Origin: Methylomonas rhizoryzae
Lineage (GTDB): Bacteria > Pseudomonadota > Gammaproteobacteria > Methylococcales > Methylomonadaceae
NCBI RefSeq assembly: GCF_008632455.1
Contig: NZ_CP043929.1
Span: 1,426,001-1,490,000, forward strand
DNA: 64,000 bases
Reading direction: 5' to 3'
In this document: positions 43,794 through 52,430 of the stretch, piece by piece
How positions within the stretch are numbered: position 1 is the stretch's first letter
Layout: every line of letters begins with the position of its first letter
Translations under genes and position numbers: made by a program
The notes under the pieces: model-generated
What the model saw: only the letters and a program-made list of their open reading frames with translations
Told to the model about the DNA's origin: nothing
Databases searched by the model: none

Positions 43794-45098
43794 GTGAGTG
43801 CGGGAATCTGCCGCATCATCGGCGTGTTGGACGACGGTTGCCGCGGTTTGAGCGCCGAAGCCTTGGCGCATCTGGCCTGCGCCGATTTGGTCATTGCCGG
43901 CGGTAGGCTGTTGCAGAGCCTGGCGGACAGTCCGGCCGCCGCCGCCGAGCGTTGGGATTTAACCGGCCGCTTGCCGGAGGTGGCGCCGACCATCGCCCGT
44001 GCCCAAGCGGCAGGGCGCAATGTGGTGGTTTTGGCGACGGGAGACCCTTTGTGCCACGGCATCGGCGGCATGTTGTACGACCGGCTGCCGGCCGGCAGCG
44101 TGCAGGTGTTGCCGAATGTGTCCATGCTGCAATTGGCCTGCGCCCGGCTAGGCGTGGCCTGGCAGGACGCGCGCATCGCCTCGGCGCACGGCCGCGACGC
44201 CGGCGAATGGCGGCCGGGTGCCGATCCGAGTCACGGTTTATACCCGCTGCTGCAACAGCTGCGGCAGGCTGCCCTGACGCTGGTATTGACCAGCCCGGCC
44301 AATAGCCCGGACAGGATAGCCCGCATGTTGCGGCAAGAGAATTTGGTCGGCGCTTATCGCATGGCTGTAGCCTCCCGCCTGAGCCGGCCGGACGAATCGG
44401 TCAGCGGTTGGCTGAGTGTAGACGAGGCGGCCGGTCGTACTTTCGCCGAACCTAACGTGTTGTTGCTCCGCCGGCAGCCGTGCCGTTCGGAGGCACTATT
44501 CGGCTTGGCGGACCACTGCTTCCAACAACGCAAGCCGGATAAAGGCTTGATTACCAAACGGGAGGTCAGGGCCGTAGCCTTGGCCCGCCTGGCGCTTAAA
44601 GCCGATAGCATAGTCTGGGACATAGGAGCCGGTTCCGGCTCGGTCGGTTTGGAGGCCGCCCGTTTGTGTCCTGCCGGCCACGTCTACGCGGTCGAGAAAA
44701 ATCCGGAAGACGCGGCCAATGCCTGGGCCAATAAAATCGCGCTTAGGGTCAGCAATTACAGTTTGTTGCAGGCTAAGGCGCCGGACGGTTTGGCGGCTTG
44801 GCCGGACCCGGACGCGGTGTTTATCGGCGGTTCCGGCGGCGAATTGCCGGAATTGATCGGCCTGTGTCTGGCCCGCTTGCGGCCGGGCGCCTGGCTGGTG
44901 ATGAGCTTTGCGACCCTGGAAAACCTGGCGGGCGCGATAGCGGTCTTGAAACGCTTGAACGCGGTTTGGGATGCGAGCCAGCTGCAAGCTTCGCGCAGCA
45001 AAGCCATCCTGGACATGCACCGCTTGCAGGCCGAAAACCCGGTGTGGCTGGTCTGCGCCCAAAACGGTCAGGCCGGGGAGGCTGGCGATGAACGCTAA
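43794..45098 (+). CDS. cobL: Precorrin-6Y methylase fusion (CbiE-CbiT / CobL)
   Basis: 434 residues from a GTG two bases after the cbiD stop. The N-terminal half is CbiE-like (VLATGDPLCHGIGGML and PNVSMLQLACARLG); the C-terminal half is CbiT-like with the SAM motif WDIGAGSGSVGLEAARL and FIGGSGGELPELI. It methylates C5 and C15 and decarboxylates the acetate side chain. Confidence 0.95.
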   Translation: MSAGICRIIGVLDDGCRGLSAEALAHLACADLVIAGGRLLQSLADSPAAAAERWDLTGRLPEVAPTIARAQAAGRNVVVLATGDPLCHGIGGMLYDRLPAGSVQVLPNVSMLQLACARLGVAWQDARIASAHGRDAGEWRPGADPSHGLYPLLQQLRQAALTLVLTSPANSPDRIARMLRQENLVGAYRMAVASRLSRPDESVSGWLSVDEAAGRTFAEPNVLLLRRQPCRSEALFGLADHCFQQRKPDKGLITKREVRAVALARLALKADSIVWDIGAGSGSVGLEAARLCPAGHVYAVEKNPEDAANAWANKIALRVSNYSLLQAKAPDGLAAWPDPDAVFIGGSGGELPELIGLCLARLRPGAWLVMSFATLENLAGAIAVLKRLNAVWDASQLQASRSKAILDMHRLQAENPVWLVCAQNGQAGEAGDER

Positions 45099-45873
45099 GC
45101 CGTTAGGCCGTTTGATCGGCGTGTCGCTGGGGCCGGGCGATCCGGGCTTGATTACCCGCCGGGCCTGGGGTTGCTTGCAGCGCGGCGACTGCCACTGGAG
45201 CTACCCGGTACGGCGTAAAAACGCCGACAGCTACGCGCTAAGCATCGCCTTGCAGGCCGGCTTGGCGTTGCCGGCCGCGCACAGTCCGCTGGTGTTTCCT
45301 ATGAGTCACGATACGGCCGTCCTGGCCGGCTATTGGCTGCAAGCCGCGCAAACCGTGTTGGCGCGGTTGCGCACCGGGGAAACGGTGTTGTTTTTGGTGG
45401 AAGGCGACGCCTCGACGTATTCCACGTTCGGCCATTTGGCCCGTACCGTCGCGGCGCTGGCGCCGCAAGTCGACATAGAAACCGTGCCGGGGGTGCCGTC
45501 CTTCAATGCGGCCGCGGCAAGACTGGCGCTGCCTTTAGCCGACACCGACGATACCGTCGCCATTGTGCCGGCCGCTTACGGCATAGAGGCCCTGGACAAG
45601 CTGTTGGACGATTTCGATACCCTGGTGCTGCTCAAGGTCAAACCCTTGCTGGACGACATCGTTGCTTGGCTGCAGCGCCGCGATTTATTGGCGCACAGCG
45701 CTTTCGTCGAAAAAGCCGGCACCCCGCAGGAGCGGGTGGTACGCGAGGTGGCGGACTTACGCGGTGAAACAGTCAATTACCTGTCCTTGCTGCTGATCCG
45801 CAATCCGCAACGCCGACGCGGGCCCATGATGCGCGGTTGCCGCAACAAATCCTCAACCCCTGAAAGCCTATGA
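45088..45873 (+). CDS. cbiL: Precorrin-2 / cobalt-factor II C20-methyltransferase
   Basis: 261 residues from the ATG at 45088 (MNAKPLGRLIGVSLGPGDPG). Motifs: GPGDPGLITRRA, YPVRRKNADSYAL, FLVEGDASTYSTFGHL and TVPGVPSFNAAAARL, typical of CobI/CbiL. It adds a methyl group at C20. It overlaps cobL by 11 bases. Confidence 0.95.
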   Translation: MNAKPLGRLIGVSLGPGDPGLITRRAWGCLQRGDCHWSYPVRRKNADSYALSIALQAGLALPAAHSPLVFPMSHDTAVLAGYWLQAAQTVLARLRTGETVLFLVEGDASTYSTFGHLARTVAALAPQVDIETVPGVPSFNAAAARLALPLADTDDTVAIVPAAYGIEALDKLLDDFDTLVLLKVKPLLDDIVAWLQRRDLLAHSAFVEKAGTPQERVVREVADLRGETVNYLSLLLIRNPQRRRGPMMRGCRNKSSTPESL

Positions 45874-46619
45874 ATAGTCCAACTCCCGCGCCGCGCATCC
45901 TGTTGGTGGCGATTACCAAACACGGTTTGACCCATGCCCTGCGCTTGGCCGAGTTATTGCCGGGCGCGCAGCTGGCCGTGTCGGAAAAATTTGCCGCCAA
46001 CCTTGCAAACCCGCCGCATCCGCTCGAAATTGTGGCCGGGCCGTTGAGCGGGCATATCGGCCGCTGGTTCGGCGGCTTCGAGCAATTGGTGTTCTTCGTG
46101 TCGCTGGGTGCGGTGGTGCGCTTGATTGCGCCGCATTTGCAGTCCAAGGAAAGCGACCCGGGCGTGTTGGTGGTTGACGACGCCGGCCGTTACGTCATCC
46201 CGGTGCTGTCCGGCCACGTCGGCGGCGCCAACGCCTTTGCCGAGCGCTTGGCCGGCTTGCTGGATGCTCAGGCGGTACTGACCACTGCCTCAGACGTCGG
46301 CCGGACCATTCCGGTCGATATACTGGGCCGGGAACTGGGCTGGGAATTGCTGGCCCCTAAAATCAACGTCACCCGGGTATCGGCGCACGTGGTCAACCAA
46401 GAACTCATCGCATTCGTGCAGGAAGCCGGCAGCAAACGCTGGTGGACCAGGCCCAGCCCCTTGCCGGCCAACATTCATTTGTTCGCGCGTTTCGAGGACG
46501 TGGATTTAACCGCCTACCGCGCGGTGTTGTGGGTGACGCGCCGCCCAGTCGAAGCCGCGCACTGGCAAGCCTTGCCGGAACGGTTGGTGGTTTACCGGCC
46601 GCCGCTGGAGCAGCTGTGA
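45870..46619 (+). CDS. cbiG: CbiG, N-terminal and central domains
   Basis: 249 residues. CbiG signatures: FVSLGAVVRLIAPHL, VVDDAGRYVIPVLSGHVGGA and ASDVGRTIPVDILGRELGW. It opens the delta-lactone of cobalt-precorrin-5A, releasing acetaldehyde. The C-terminal domain of ordinary CbiG is missing; it has become the first part of the next gene, which begins with an overlapping TGATG. Confidence 0.94.
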   Translation: MNSPTPAPRILLVAITKHGLTHALRLAELLPGAQLAVSEKFAANLANPPHPLEIVAGPLSGHIGRWFGGFEQLVFFVSLGAVVRLIAPHLQSKESDPGVLVVDDAGRYVIPVLSGHVGGANAFAERLAGLLDAQAVLTTASDVGRTIPVDILGRELGWELLAPKINVTRVSAHVVNQELIAFVQEAGSKRWWTRPSPLPANIHLFARFEDVDLTAYRAVLWVTRRPVEAAHWQALPERLVVYRPPLEQL

Positions 46620-48391
46620 TGGCGTATATTTTAGGATTGGGCTGCGACCGCGATACGGCACCGGCTACCCTAGCCACCGCGGTCGAACAGGCGCTGGCTT
46701 TGGCCGGCTTGGATTACGATAGCGTGGCCGCTGTGGCCACCATAGAACAAAAGCGCGACGAAACGGCCATTCTGCAACTCGCCGCCGCGCATGCCTGGCC
46801 CTTGCATTATTACGGTGCCGAGCAATTGGCGCAGGTGCAAGTGCCCAATCCGTCGGAAACCGTGCGCCATTACATGGGTACGCCGGCCGTGGCCGAAGCC
46901 GCTGCGTTGCTGGCGGCGCAAGCGGATGTGTCCGGCTTGATTTTGGAAAAACATAAATTTCGCGGCTCGGACGGCAAGCATGCCACGGTATCCATTGCCC
47001 GCTGTCAAACGCAGCCACAACGGGCGGGGAAAATCTTGCTGGTCGGTTTCGGCCCCGGCGCGCCGGAACACATGAGTTTTAGGGCCCGCGCCGCCATCGC
47101 CGAAGCGGACGTGGTGATCGGTTACTCCACTTACATCAAGTTGGTCGAAGAGTTGCTGGCCGGCAAACAGGTGATACGCAAAGGCATGACCGAGGAACTG
47201 GACCGCAGCATCGAGGCCTACCGGCATGCCAGCGCGGGTAAAACCGTGGCCTTGATTTCGTCCGGCGACATAGGCGTGTACGGCATGGCCGGACCGACTT
47301 ATGAACTGTTGTTTCAGGCCGGTTGGACGCCGGATAGCGGAGTAGCGGTCGAAGTCGTGCCCGGCGCGACCGCGCTGACCGCTTGCGCGGCCTTGGTAGG
47401 CGCGCCGCTGACCCACGATTTTTGCTCGATTTCGCTGTCGGATTTGTTGACGCCGTGGCCGGTGATCGCCCGGCGCCTGGAGGCGGCCGCCCGGGCCGAT
47501 TTCGTCGTGGCGCTGTACAATCCGAAAAGCGGCCGCCGCACCCGGCAAATCGTCGAAGCGCAACGGCTTTTATTGTTACACCGCAAGCCGGATACGCCGG
47601 TCGCCGTGGTCAAATCGGGCTATCGGCGCCGCCAACAGATTCAGATCAGCACGTTAGCGCAGATGGCCGATTGCGAAATCGGCATGTTGTGCACGGTGCT
47701 GATCGGCAACAGCAGCACCTTCGTGCGGCACGGCTTATTGGTTACGCCGCGCGGCTATGCCAACAAATACGATAGCGCGACCGGGGCGACCAAGCCCGGC
47801 GAGCAGGCCGGCCGCTCGTTGAGCATGGGTTTGAACGGTTGGCACGCCGGCGTGCGCGATTTTTTGCAACGATACCCGGATTGCGGGTTGCGGGACGCCG
47901 CCGAGCATTTCGATGCGCCGCCGGCCCAAATCCTGGCTGCCTTGGCCGGGCCGGAAGCAAACGAGGCGATAGGCGCGCGCCGGGCGGATGCCGGACAATT
48001 GGACGCCGTGCTGGCCGCGGCCCATGATTGGGGCGAGCTGCGAGCGGTGTTGCGTAGCGCCGGTGCGGTCGCCGAGTTGTTGCTGAACGCGGCGCAACTG
48101 AGCCGCAAAGGCCGCTGGCTGAATTTGATCGCGGAACGTCAGCATCTGCACCTGGACAGCGAAAGCGTCGCCGATCTGTGGTTTTTCAGCCATGCGGAGC
48201 GGCAGTACGGTGTCTATGTTACCGATCGCTACGGCCAAGTCGTTTTGAGCCTGTTGTTGATCCGCGGGGCGTCGGGCTGGGACGAACGAGTGTTACGGCA
48301 TTTTCGGCATGCGGCCGAGGCCTTGGCCCATCCTGTTACCCCATTTGAGCCGGACGCCGGCTATCCCGAGGAGGAATTCAATGAATCATGA
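46619..48391 (+). CDS. cobJ: CbiG-C/CobE - CobJ - ChuX/HutX-like triple fusion
   Basis: 590 residues from the ATG at 46619. Residues 1-128 are a CbiG C-terminal/CobE domain (GLGCDRDTAP, AAVATIEQKRDE, HKFRGSDGKHATVSIARC). Residues 137-385 are the precorrin-3B C17-methyltransferase CobJ/CbiH (LVGFGPGAPEHMSFRAR, SSGDIGVYGMAGP, VVPGATALTACAALVGAPL, DFVVALYNPKSGRR, IGNSSTFV). Residues about 403-570 form an extra domain like the heme-utilisation proteins ChuX/HutX: an N-terminal helical part, then HDWGELRAVLRSAG, WLNLIAERQHLHLDSESVAD and GVYVTDRYGQVVLSLLLIRG. CobJ contracts the ring and methylates C17. The third domain is assigned by pattern only. Confidence 0.85.
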   Translation: MAYILGLGCDRDTAPATLATAVEQALALAGLDYDSVAAVATIEQKRDETAILQLAAAHAWPLHYYGAEQLAQVQVPNPSETVRHYMGTPAVAEAAALLAAQADVSGLILEKHKFRGSDGKHATVSIARCQTQPQRAGKILLVGFGPGAPEHMSFRARAAIAEADVVIGYSTYIKLVEELLAGKQVIRKGMTEELDRSIEAYRHASAGKTVALISSGDIGVYGMAGPTYELLFQAGWTPDSGVAVEVVPGATALTACAALVGAPLTHDFCSISLSDLLTPWPVIARRLEAAARADFVVALYNPKSGRRTRQIVEAQRLLLLHRKPDTPVAVVKSGYRRRQQIQISTLAQMADCEIGMLCTVLIGNSSTFVRHGLLVTPRGYANKYDSATGATKPGEQAGRSLSMGLNGWHAGVRDFLQRYPDCGLRDAAEHFDAPPAQILAALAGPEANEAIGARRADAGQLDAVLAAAHDWGELRAVLRSAGAVAELLLNAAQLSRKGRWLNLIAERQHLHLDSESVADLWFFSHAERQYGVYVTDRYGQVVLSLLLIRGASGWDERVLRHFRHAAEALAHPVTPFEPDAGYPEEEFNES

Positions 48392-48734
48392 ACCCGCCGG
48401 CAAACCGAAACTATCGGCTTACAAACGGCATGTATTGGTCTGTACCGGACCGCGCTGTACCCAAAACGGCGAGTCGCAGGCCTTGTTCGACGGTTTGGGC
48501 GAGCGGCTGAAACGGGCCGGCCTCGATCAGGGCGCGCTGCGGGTCAAGCGGACCCGGGTGGCGTGTTTCGCCGCTTGCAAAGCCGGGCCCATCGTTTGTG
48601 TACAGCCGGATGGTGTCTGGTATTACCAAGTCACCGAGTCGAATCTGGAACGCATCATCGAGCGGCATCTGCTTGGTGGCGAACCGGTGGAAGCCTTGAT
48701 TTTTCACCGCGGACCGGACGGGCAACATGACTGA
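48381..48734 (+). CDS. Thioredoxin-like [2Fe-2S] ferredoxin
   Basis: 117 residues from the ATG at 48381, behind GAGGAGG, overlapping the previous gene by 11 bases. The four cluster ligands fit the thioredoxin-like ferredoxin pattern: Cys21 and Cys26 (CTGPRC), Cys62 and Cys66 (CFAAC), with YYQVTESNLERIIERHL near the end. Such a protein is often carried in cobalamin operons of proteobacteria; it could supply electrons to CobJ or another ring-contraction step. Confidence 0.9.
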   Translation: MNHEPAGKPKLSAYKRHVLVCTGPRCTQNGESQALFDGLGERLKRAGLDQGALRVKRTRVACFAACKAGPIVCVQPDGVWYYQVTESNLERIIERHLLGGEPVEALIFHRGPDGQHD

Positions 48735-50022
48735 CCGCGTAGCCTGCCCGGCGCTGCTGGTGTGCGCGCCGGCCTCCGGTCAAGGTAAAACCTCGGTGGC
48801 GGCGGCGTTAGCCCGCTTGCATAGCCGTAACGGCTTGCGAGTGCGCTGCTTCAAAACCGGCCCGGATTTTATCGACCCGACCATTCTGGCCAAAGCCAGC
48901 GGCCGGCCGGTCTGCAATTTGGATACCTGGATCATGGGGGTAGAACACTGCCGAGGCCTGTTGTACCAGGCAGCCGGCAGCGCCGACCTGTTGATCGTGG
49001 AGGGCGTCATGGGCTTGTTCGACGGCGAGCCCAGCAGCGCGGATTTGGCCGAGGCCTTCGGCTTGCCGATAGCGCCGGTGATCGATGCCTCGGCCATGGC
49101 ACAAACCTTTGCGGCGGTGCTGCACGGCTTGGCCACGTTTAGGCCGTCTTTGCGGCTGGCCGGCGCGGTGGCTAACCGGGTAGGCTCCGCTTACCACGGC
49201 GAATTGTTGCGGGCGGCCGTGCCGAAAAACCTAGCCTTGGCTTGCCTGCCGCGCTTGGCCGAAGCCGTCTTGCCGGGCCGGCATCTCGGCTTGCAACTGG
49301 CCGAGGAGATTGCCGACATCGACCGGCATTTGGATGTCTGGGCCGACAGTCTGGCAGGTAGCTGGCTGGCCGAGTTGCCGCCACCCGTGTATTTTTCCAA
49401 ACCGGCCGCGCAGCCGGCACCGGCCGAATTGTTGGCCGGCAAAACGATTGCGGTGGCTCGCGACCGGGCGTTTTGCTTTTTATACCCACAAAATTTGGAT
49501 TGTCTTGAGCGCTTGGGTGCGCACCTGACGTTTTTTTCTCCCTTGGCAGACAGGCATTTAGCGGCGGCCGACGCGGTGTATCTACCGGGCGGCTATCCCG
49601 AGTTGTACGGCGCGCAGCTGGCCGCCAACCTTAGTCTGAAAGCCGATTTGCAGCGTCACGCCGGGCAAGGCAAGCCGGTACTGGCGGAGTGCGGCGGCAT
49701 GTTGTACGCCTTGGAAAGCTTGATCGATTGCGACGGCCGCACCTGGCCGATGCTGGGCTTGCTGCCCGGCACGGCCCGCATGGGAGCGCGCGTGGCGGCG
49801 ATAGGTTCGCAGGCCGCGATTTGCCAAGGCGTCGAGATTCGCGGCCACAGTTTCCATTACTCCACCGCCGAGGTGGGCATTAAGCCCTGGACGATTGCGC
49901 TAACGCCGGACGGCCGGGCGGGCGAAGCCGTATACCGGCACGGTGCGCTGACAGCCTCCTATCTGCATTTTTACTTCCCGTCCGCGCCGGAGTGGCTAGC
50001 CGCTTGTTTCTTATTATCCTAG
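48727..50022 (+). CDS. cobB: Cobyrinate a,c-diamide synthase
   Basis: 431 residues. P-loop APASGQGKTSVAAAL, GPDFIDPTILAKASGRP, VEGVMGLFDG, then the glutaminase part with YLPGGYPELYGAQLAAN, the nucleophile Cys in LAECGGMLYA, and IRGHSFHYSTAEV. It amidates carboxylates a and c of cobyrinate using glutamine and ATP (CobB/CbiA). It overlaps the ferredoxin gene by 8 bases and is the last gene of the operon in this window. Confidence 0.97.
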   Translation: MTDRVACPALLVCAPASGQGKTSVAAALARLHSRNGLRVRCFKTGPDFIDPTILAKASGRPVCNLDTWIMGVEHCRGLLYQAAGSADLLIVEGVMGLFDGEPSSADLAEAFGLPIAPVIDASAMAQTFAAVLHGLATFRPSLRLAGAVANRVGSAYHGELLRAAVPKNLALACLPRLAEAVLPGRHLGLQLAEEIADIDRHLDVWADSLAGSWLAELPPPVYFSKPAAQPAPAELLAGKTIAVARDRAFCFLYPQNLDCLERLGAHLTFFSPLADRHLAAADAVYLPGGYPELYGAQLAANLSLKADLQRHAGQGKPVLAECGGMLYALESLIDCDGRTWPMLGLLPGTARMGARVAAIGSQAAICQGVEIRGHSFHYSTAEVGIKPWTIALTPDGRAGEAVYRHGALTASYLHFYFPSAPEWLAACFLLS

Positions 50023-50153
50023 CGAATTTCCGGCGCGGTTAAATCAAGGTGTTTGGGAGCGTAAGGGTTATGCATTTGTTTTCTTCGCACGATTTGCCGA
50101 CACTTCAAGTTCAAGAATTTGAGTAATTTTCCCTCGGCCGACGATACCTAATT

Positions 50154-50333
50154 TCAAACTGCATGTTGGGATAAAGTTTCCCCCTGTTCTGCAGGGCTGA
50201 GGAACCCCAAATAGCCCTCTGCGTCGGCCTGATTCAGTTGACCATACCGATTCAAACACAAACCGACCAAGGCTAATCCTGAATGGCTGGTATAAACTTC
50301 AGTTTCAGATCGTTCCGGGATAAACCGCTTCAT
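50154..50333 (-). pseudogene. Probable transposase N-terminal remnant
   Basis: A frame starting MKRFIPERSETEVYTSHSGL and continuing ALVGLCLNRYGQLNQ resembles the start of IS1380-type transposases (about ...ERSDE.LTSHAGLALVG). It ends after 59 codons at a stop, with LSPAEQGETLSQHAV, and nothing transposase-like follows. Terminal inverted repeats were not found. Assignment is tentative. Confidence 0.4.
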
Positions 50334-50462
50334 GAATTACTTGCTGGGTGAAAAATGGAATGCGCGTATTGTCCAGAAACAATTGTTTTAAATCATTAGG
50401 ATATAGGCATGCTTGGCTTTTTAAGTCACGCATTCAGGTTTTGTGTAAGGGGGGCGTGAAAG

Positions 50463-50510
50463 CACCGCTATGCGGTGTATTTAGTCGCGGCAATCGCCTA
50501 TGCCGCGACT
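50463..50510. repeat. Two adjacent hairpins
   Basis: CACCGC (50463-50468)-TAT-GCGGTG (50472-50477) and AGTCGCGGCA (50483-50492) with its exact inverse TGCCGCGACT (50501-50510). The second recalls the AGTCGCG core of the palindromic element near 32.6 kb. No U-run follows, so these are more likely repeat remnants than terminators. Nothing else was seen in 50023-50688 apart from the transposase fragment. Confidence 0.5.
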
Positions 50511-50688
50511 GGAGGTGAGTAAGCGGCTCAACTAGTGCAATGCTATACTGGCCGCAGATTCGGTAGTTGAAATAGGCGTCAGGCCAATCCGCGCGGTCGC
50601 CCAACGAGCGGCTTGGCCGTATATGATTTGGCTGATTAGCTTTTTATCGCCGAAAATAGCCGATTTGATTGGCGCTTTGTGTAAATCC

Positions 50689-51642
50689 ATGAAATCCCTT
50701 TATCCTGAAATCTCGCCTTTTCACAGCTTTATGCTGGAAACCGAAAGTGTTCACAAGGTGTATGTCGAGCAATGCGGTAACCCGGCCGGCAGGCCGGTGG
50801 TTTTTTTGCACGGCGGGCCTTGTTCCGGCACTAAACCCGATCACCGGCGTTTTTTCGACCCTGAGCGTTACCACGTTATTTTGATGGACCAACGCGGCTG
50901 CGGGCGTTCGTTGCCATTCGGCGAATTGGCAGACAATACGACCCAACACCTGTTGCGAGATTTGGAGCGTATCAGAGACTTGCTGCGCATCGAGAAATGG
51001 CTGCTGTTCGGCGGTTCGTGGGGGGCGACGTTGGCGCTGTTGTACGCTCAGCAATTTACCGAGCGGGTTGCCGGCATGATACTCAGGGGGGTGTTTTTGG
51101 CGCGAGCCGCAGACATGGACTGGTTTTTACTGAACGGTGCCAACAAGATTTATCCGCAACAGTGGCGTGCGCTAGTCGATCATCTTGGCGCGGCTGACGG
51201 TGCCGATATTTTACCTAAACTGTGTGCGGCGGTATTCGGCGACGATGTTGACGCCTGCCGCGGCGCCGTCCGGCTGTGGAATTCCTGGGGCGGTTTGTTG
51301 GCTTTAGGGGCGGAGTTTCAGGACAATGACGTTAGCGACGCCATGGTGGACGAGCGCGCCGTGATGCAGGCAAAAATGGAGCTACATTATGCGCGCAACC
51401 ACTATTTCGTCGAGGAAGACCGGATTTTGCGAAATTGCGGCGTATTGGCCGGGATTCCGACGGTCATCCTCCACGGACAAAACGATTTGACCTGCCCGAT
51501 GGAAGCGGGATACAGCTTGTATCGGGCGTTGCCGCAGGCGGAATATGTCGTGCTGCCTAATTCCGGGCATGTGGCTAAAGGCGAGGAGATGATAGACGCA
51601 CTGGTCACGGCCGCCGACCGCATGGTTTGGCGATGCGTTTGA
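50689..51642 (+). CDS. pip: Proline iminopeptidase
   Basis: 317 residues from the ATG at 50689 (MKSLYPEISPFHSFMLETES). Alpha/beta hydrolase with PVVFLHGGPCSGTKPDHRRF, MDQRGCGRS, the nucleophile Ser in FGGSWGATLALLY, and the final His in NSGHVAKGEE. It releases N-terminal proline from peptides. An in-frame opening upstream from 50623 is less likely. Confidence 0.94.
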   Translation: MKSLYPEISPFHSFMLETESVHKVYVEQCGNPAGRPVVFLHGGPCSGTKPDHRRFFDPERYHVILMDQRGCGRSLPFGELADNTTQHLLRDLERIRDLLRIEKWLLFGGSWGATLALLYAQQFTERVAGMILRGVFLARAADMDWFLLNGANKIYPQQWRALVDHLGAADGADILPKLCAAVFGDDVDACRGAVRLWNSWGGLLALGAEFQDNDVSDAMVDERAVMQAKMELHYARNHYFVEEDRILRNCGVLAGIPTVILHGQNDLTCPMEAGYSLYRALPQAEYVVLPNSGHVAKGEEMIDALVTAADRMVWRCV

Positions 51643-51649
51643 GTTTCCA

Positions 51650-52231
51650 ATGAGCGGACGGAAAAAACGTTTGGTCATCGGGATGACCGGGGCGACCGGA
51701 GCGATTTACGGCGTTCGGATGTTGGAAATCCTCAAACAGCGGGATTGGGAAGCCCATTTGGTCATATCGTCGGCCGGGTTGGTCAATTTGAAATACGAGC
51801 TGGGTATGGACCGAGCCGCGTTGTATCGATTGGCCGATGTTACACATGGAATCAACGACATTGCGTCCAGTATCGCCAGCGGATCGTTTCACACCGAAGG
51901 CATGGTCATCGCGCCGTGTTCTATGAAAACCTTGGCCGCAGTTGCGCACGGCTTCGGCGATAACTTGATTTCCCGGGCGGCTGACGTGGCGTTAAAAGAG
52001 CGGCGCAAGACAGTCTTGGTGCCCAGGGAAACCCCGTTAAATTTAGCGCATATCCGCAACATGGCGGCCGTCACCGAAATGGGGGGAATCATTTTTCCGC
52101 CCATGCCGGCGTTTTATAATCGTAGCGACTCTATCAAAGCTATGGTGGACGAAGGAGTAGGGCGTATACTAGCGATGTTCGGCGTCGACGTAGATGGCCT
52201 GGTTACTCCTTGGCAAGGGCTTAACGAATGA
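51650..52231 (+). CDS. ubiX: UbiX flavin prenyltransferase
   Basis: 193 residues: RLVIGMTGATGAIYGVRMLE, VISSAGLVNLKYE, DIASSIASGSFHTEGMVIAP and CSMKTLAAVAHG, with LVPRETPLNLAHIRNM and PPMPAFYNR. It makes the prenylated FMN used by UbiD in ubiquinone synthesis. It is 7 bases after pip and probably co-transcribed. Confidence 0.96.
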   Translation: MSGRKKRLVIGMTGATGAIYGVRMLEILKQRDWEAHLVISSAGLVNLKYELGMDRAALYRLADVTHGINDIASSIASGSFHTEGMVIAPCSMKTLAAVAHGFGDNLISRAADVALKERRKTVLVPRETPLNLAHIRNMAAVTEMGGIIFPPMPAFYNRSDSIKAMVDEGVGRILAMFGVDVDGLVTPWQGLNE

Positions 52232-52289
52232 ACGTCGGAAAAACAGGCGGGACTGAAGAGCTTTTCCTAGATAAATAGCCGGCTTTGAA

Positions 52290-52319
52290 TTGACAGGGCG
52301 CATCGTTCTGGATTAGAGT
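52290..52319 (+). promoter_or_regulatory. Candidate sigma70 promoter of hps
   Basis: A perfect TTGACA (52290-52295) is followed 18 bases later by TAGAGT (52314-52319), a 4/6 match to TATAAT. It would give a leader of about 105 bases before hps. Confidence 0.4.
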
Positions 52320-52430
52320 TGCGGCCAGTTTTTTTATTGCCCATTGACCACGGTTGAGCAATTGCTAAAGGCGATCGGGTGTTGGTGAGCGGTCCTTATA
52401 ACTATAACTGTAACAATCGGAGCACATCTC

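Noticed and set aside
42808..43797. 329-residue open frame overlapping cbiD on the same strand
   Set aside because: It is rich in Arg/Gly/His with no motif, and cbiD in another frame is a full-length clear match; high GC keeps shadow frames open.
42983..44176. 397-residue minus-strand open frame
   Set aside because: Antisense to cbiD and cobL, no recognisable domain, no ribosome site.
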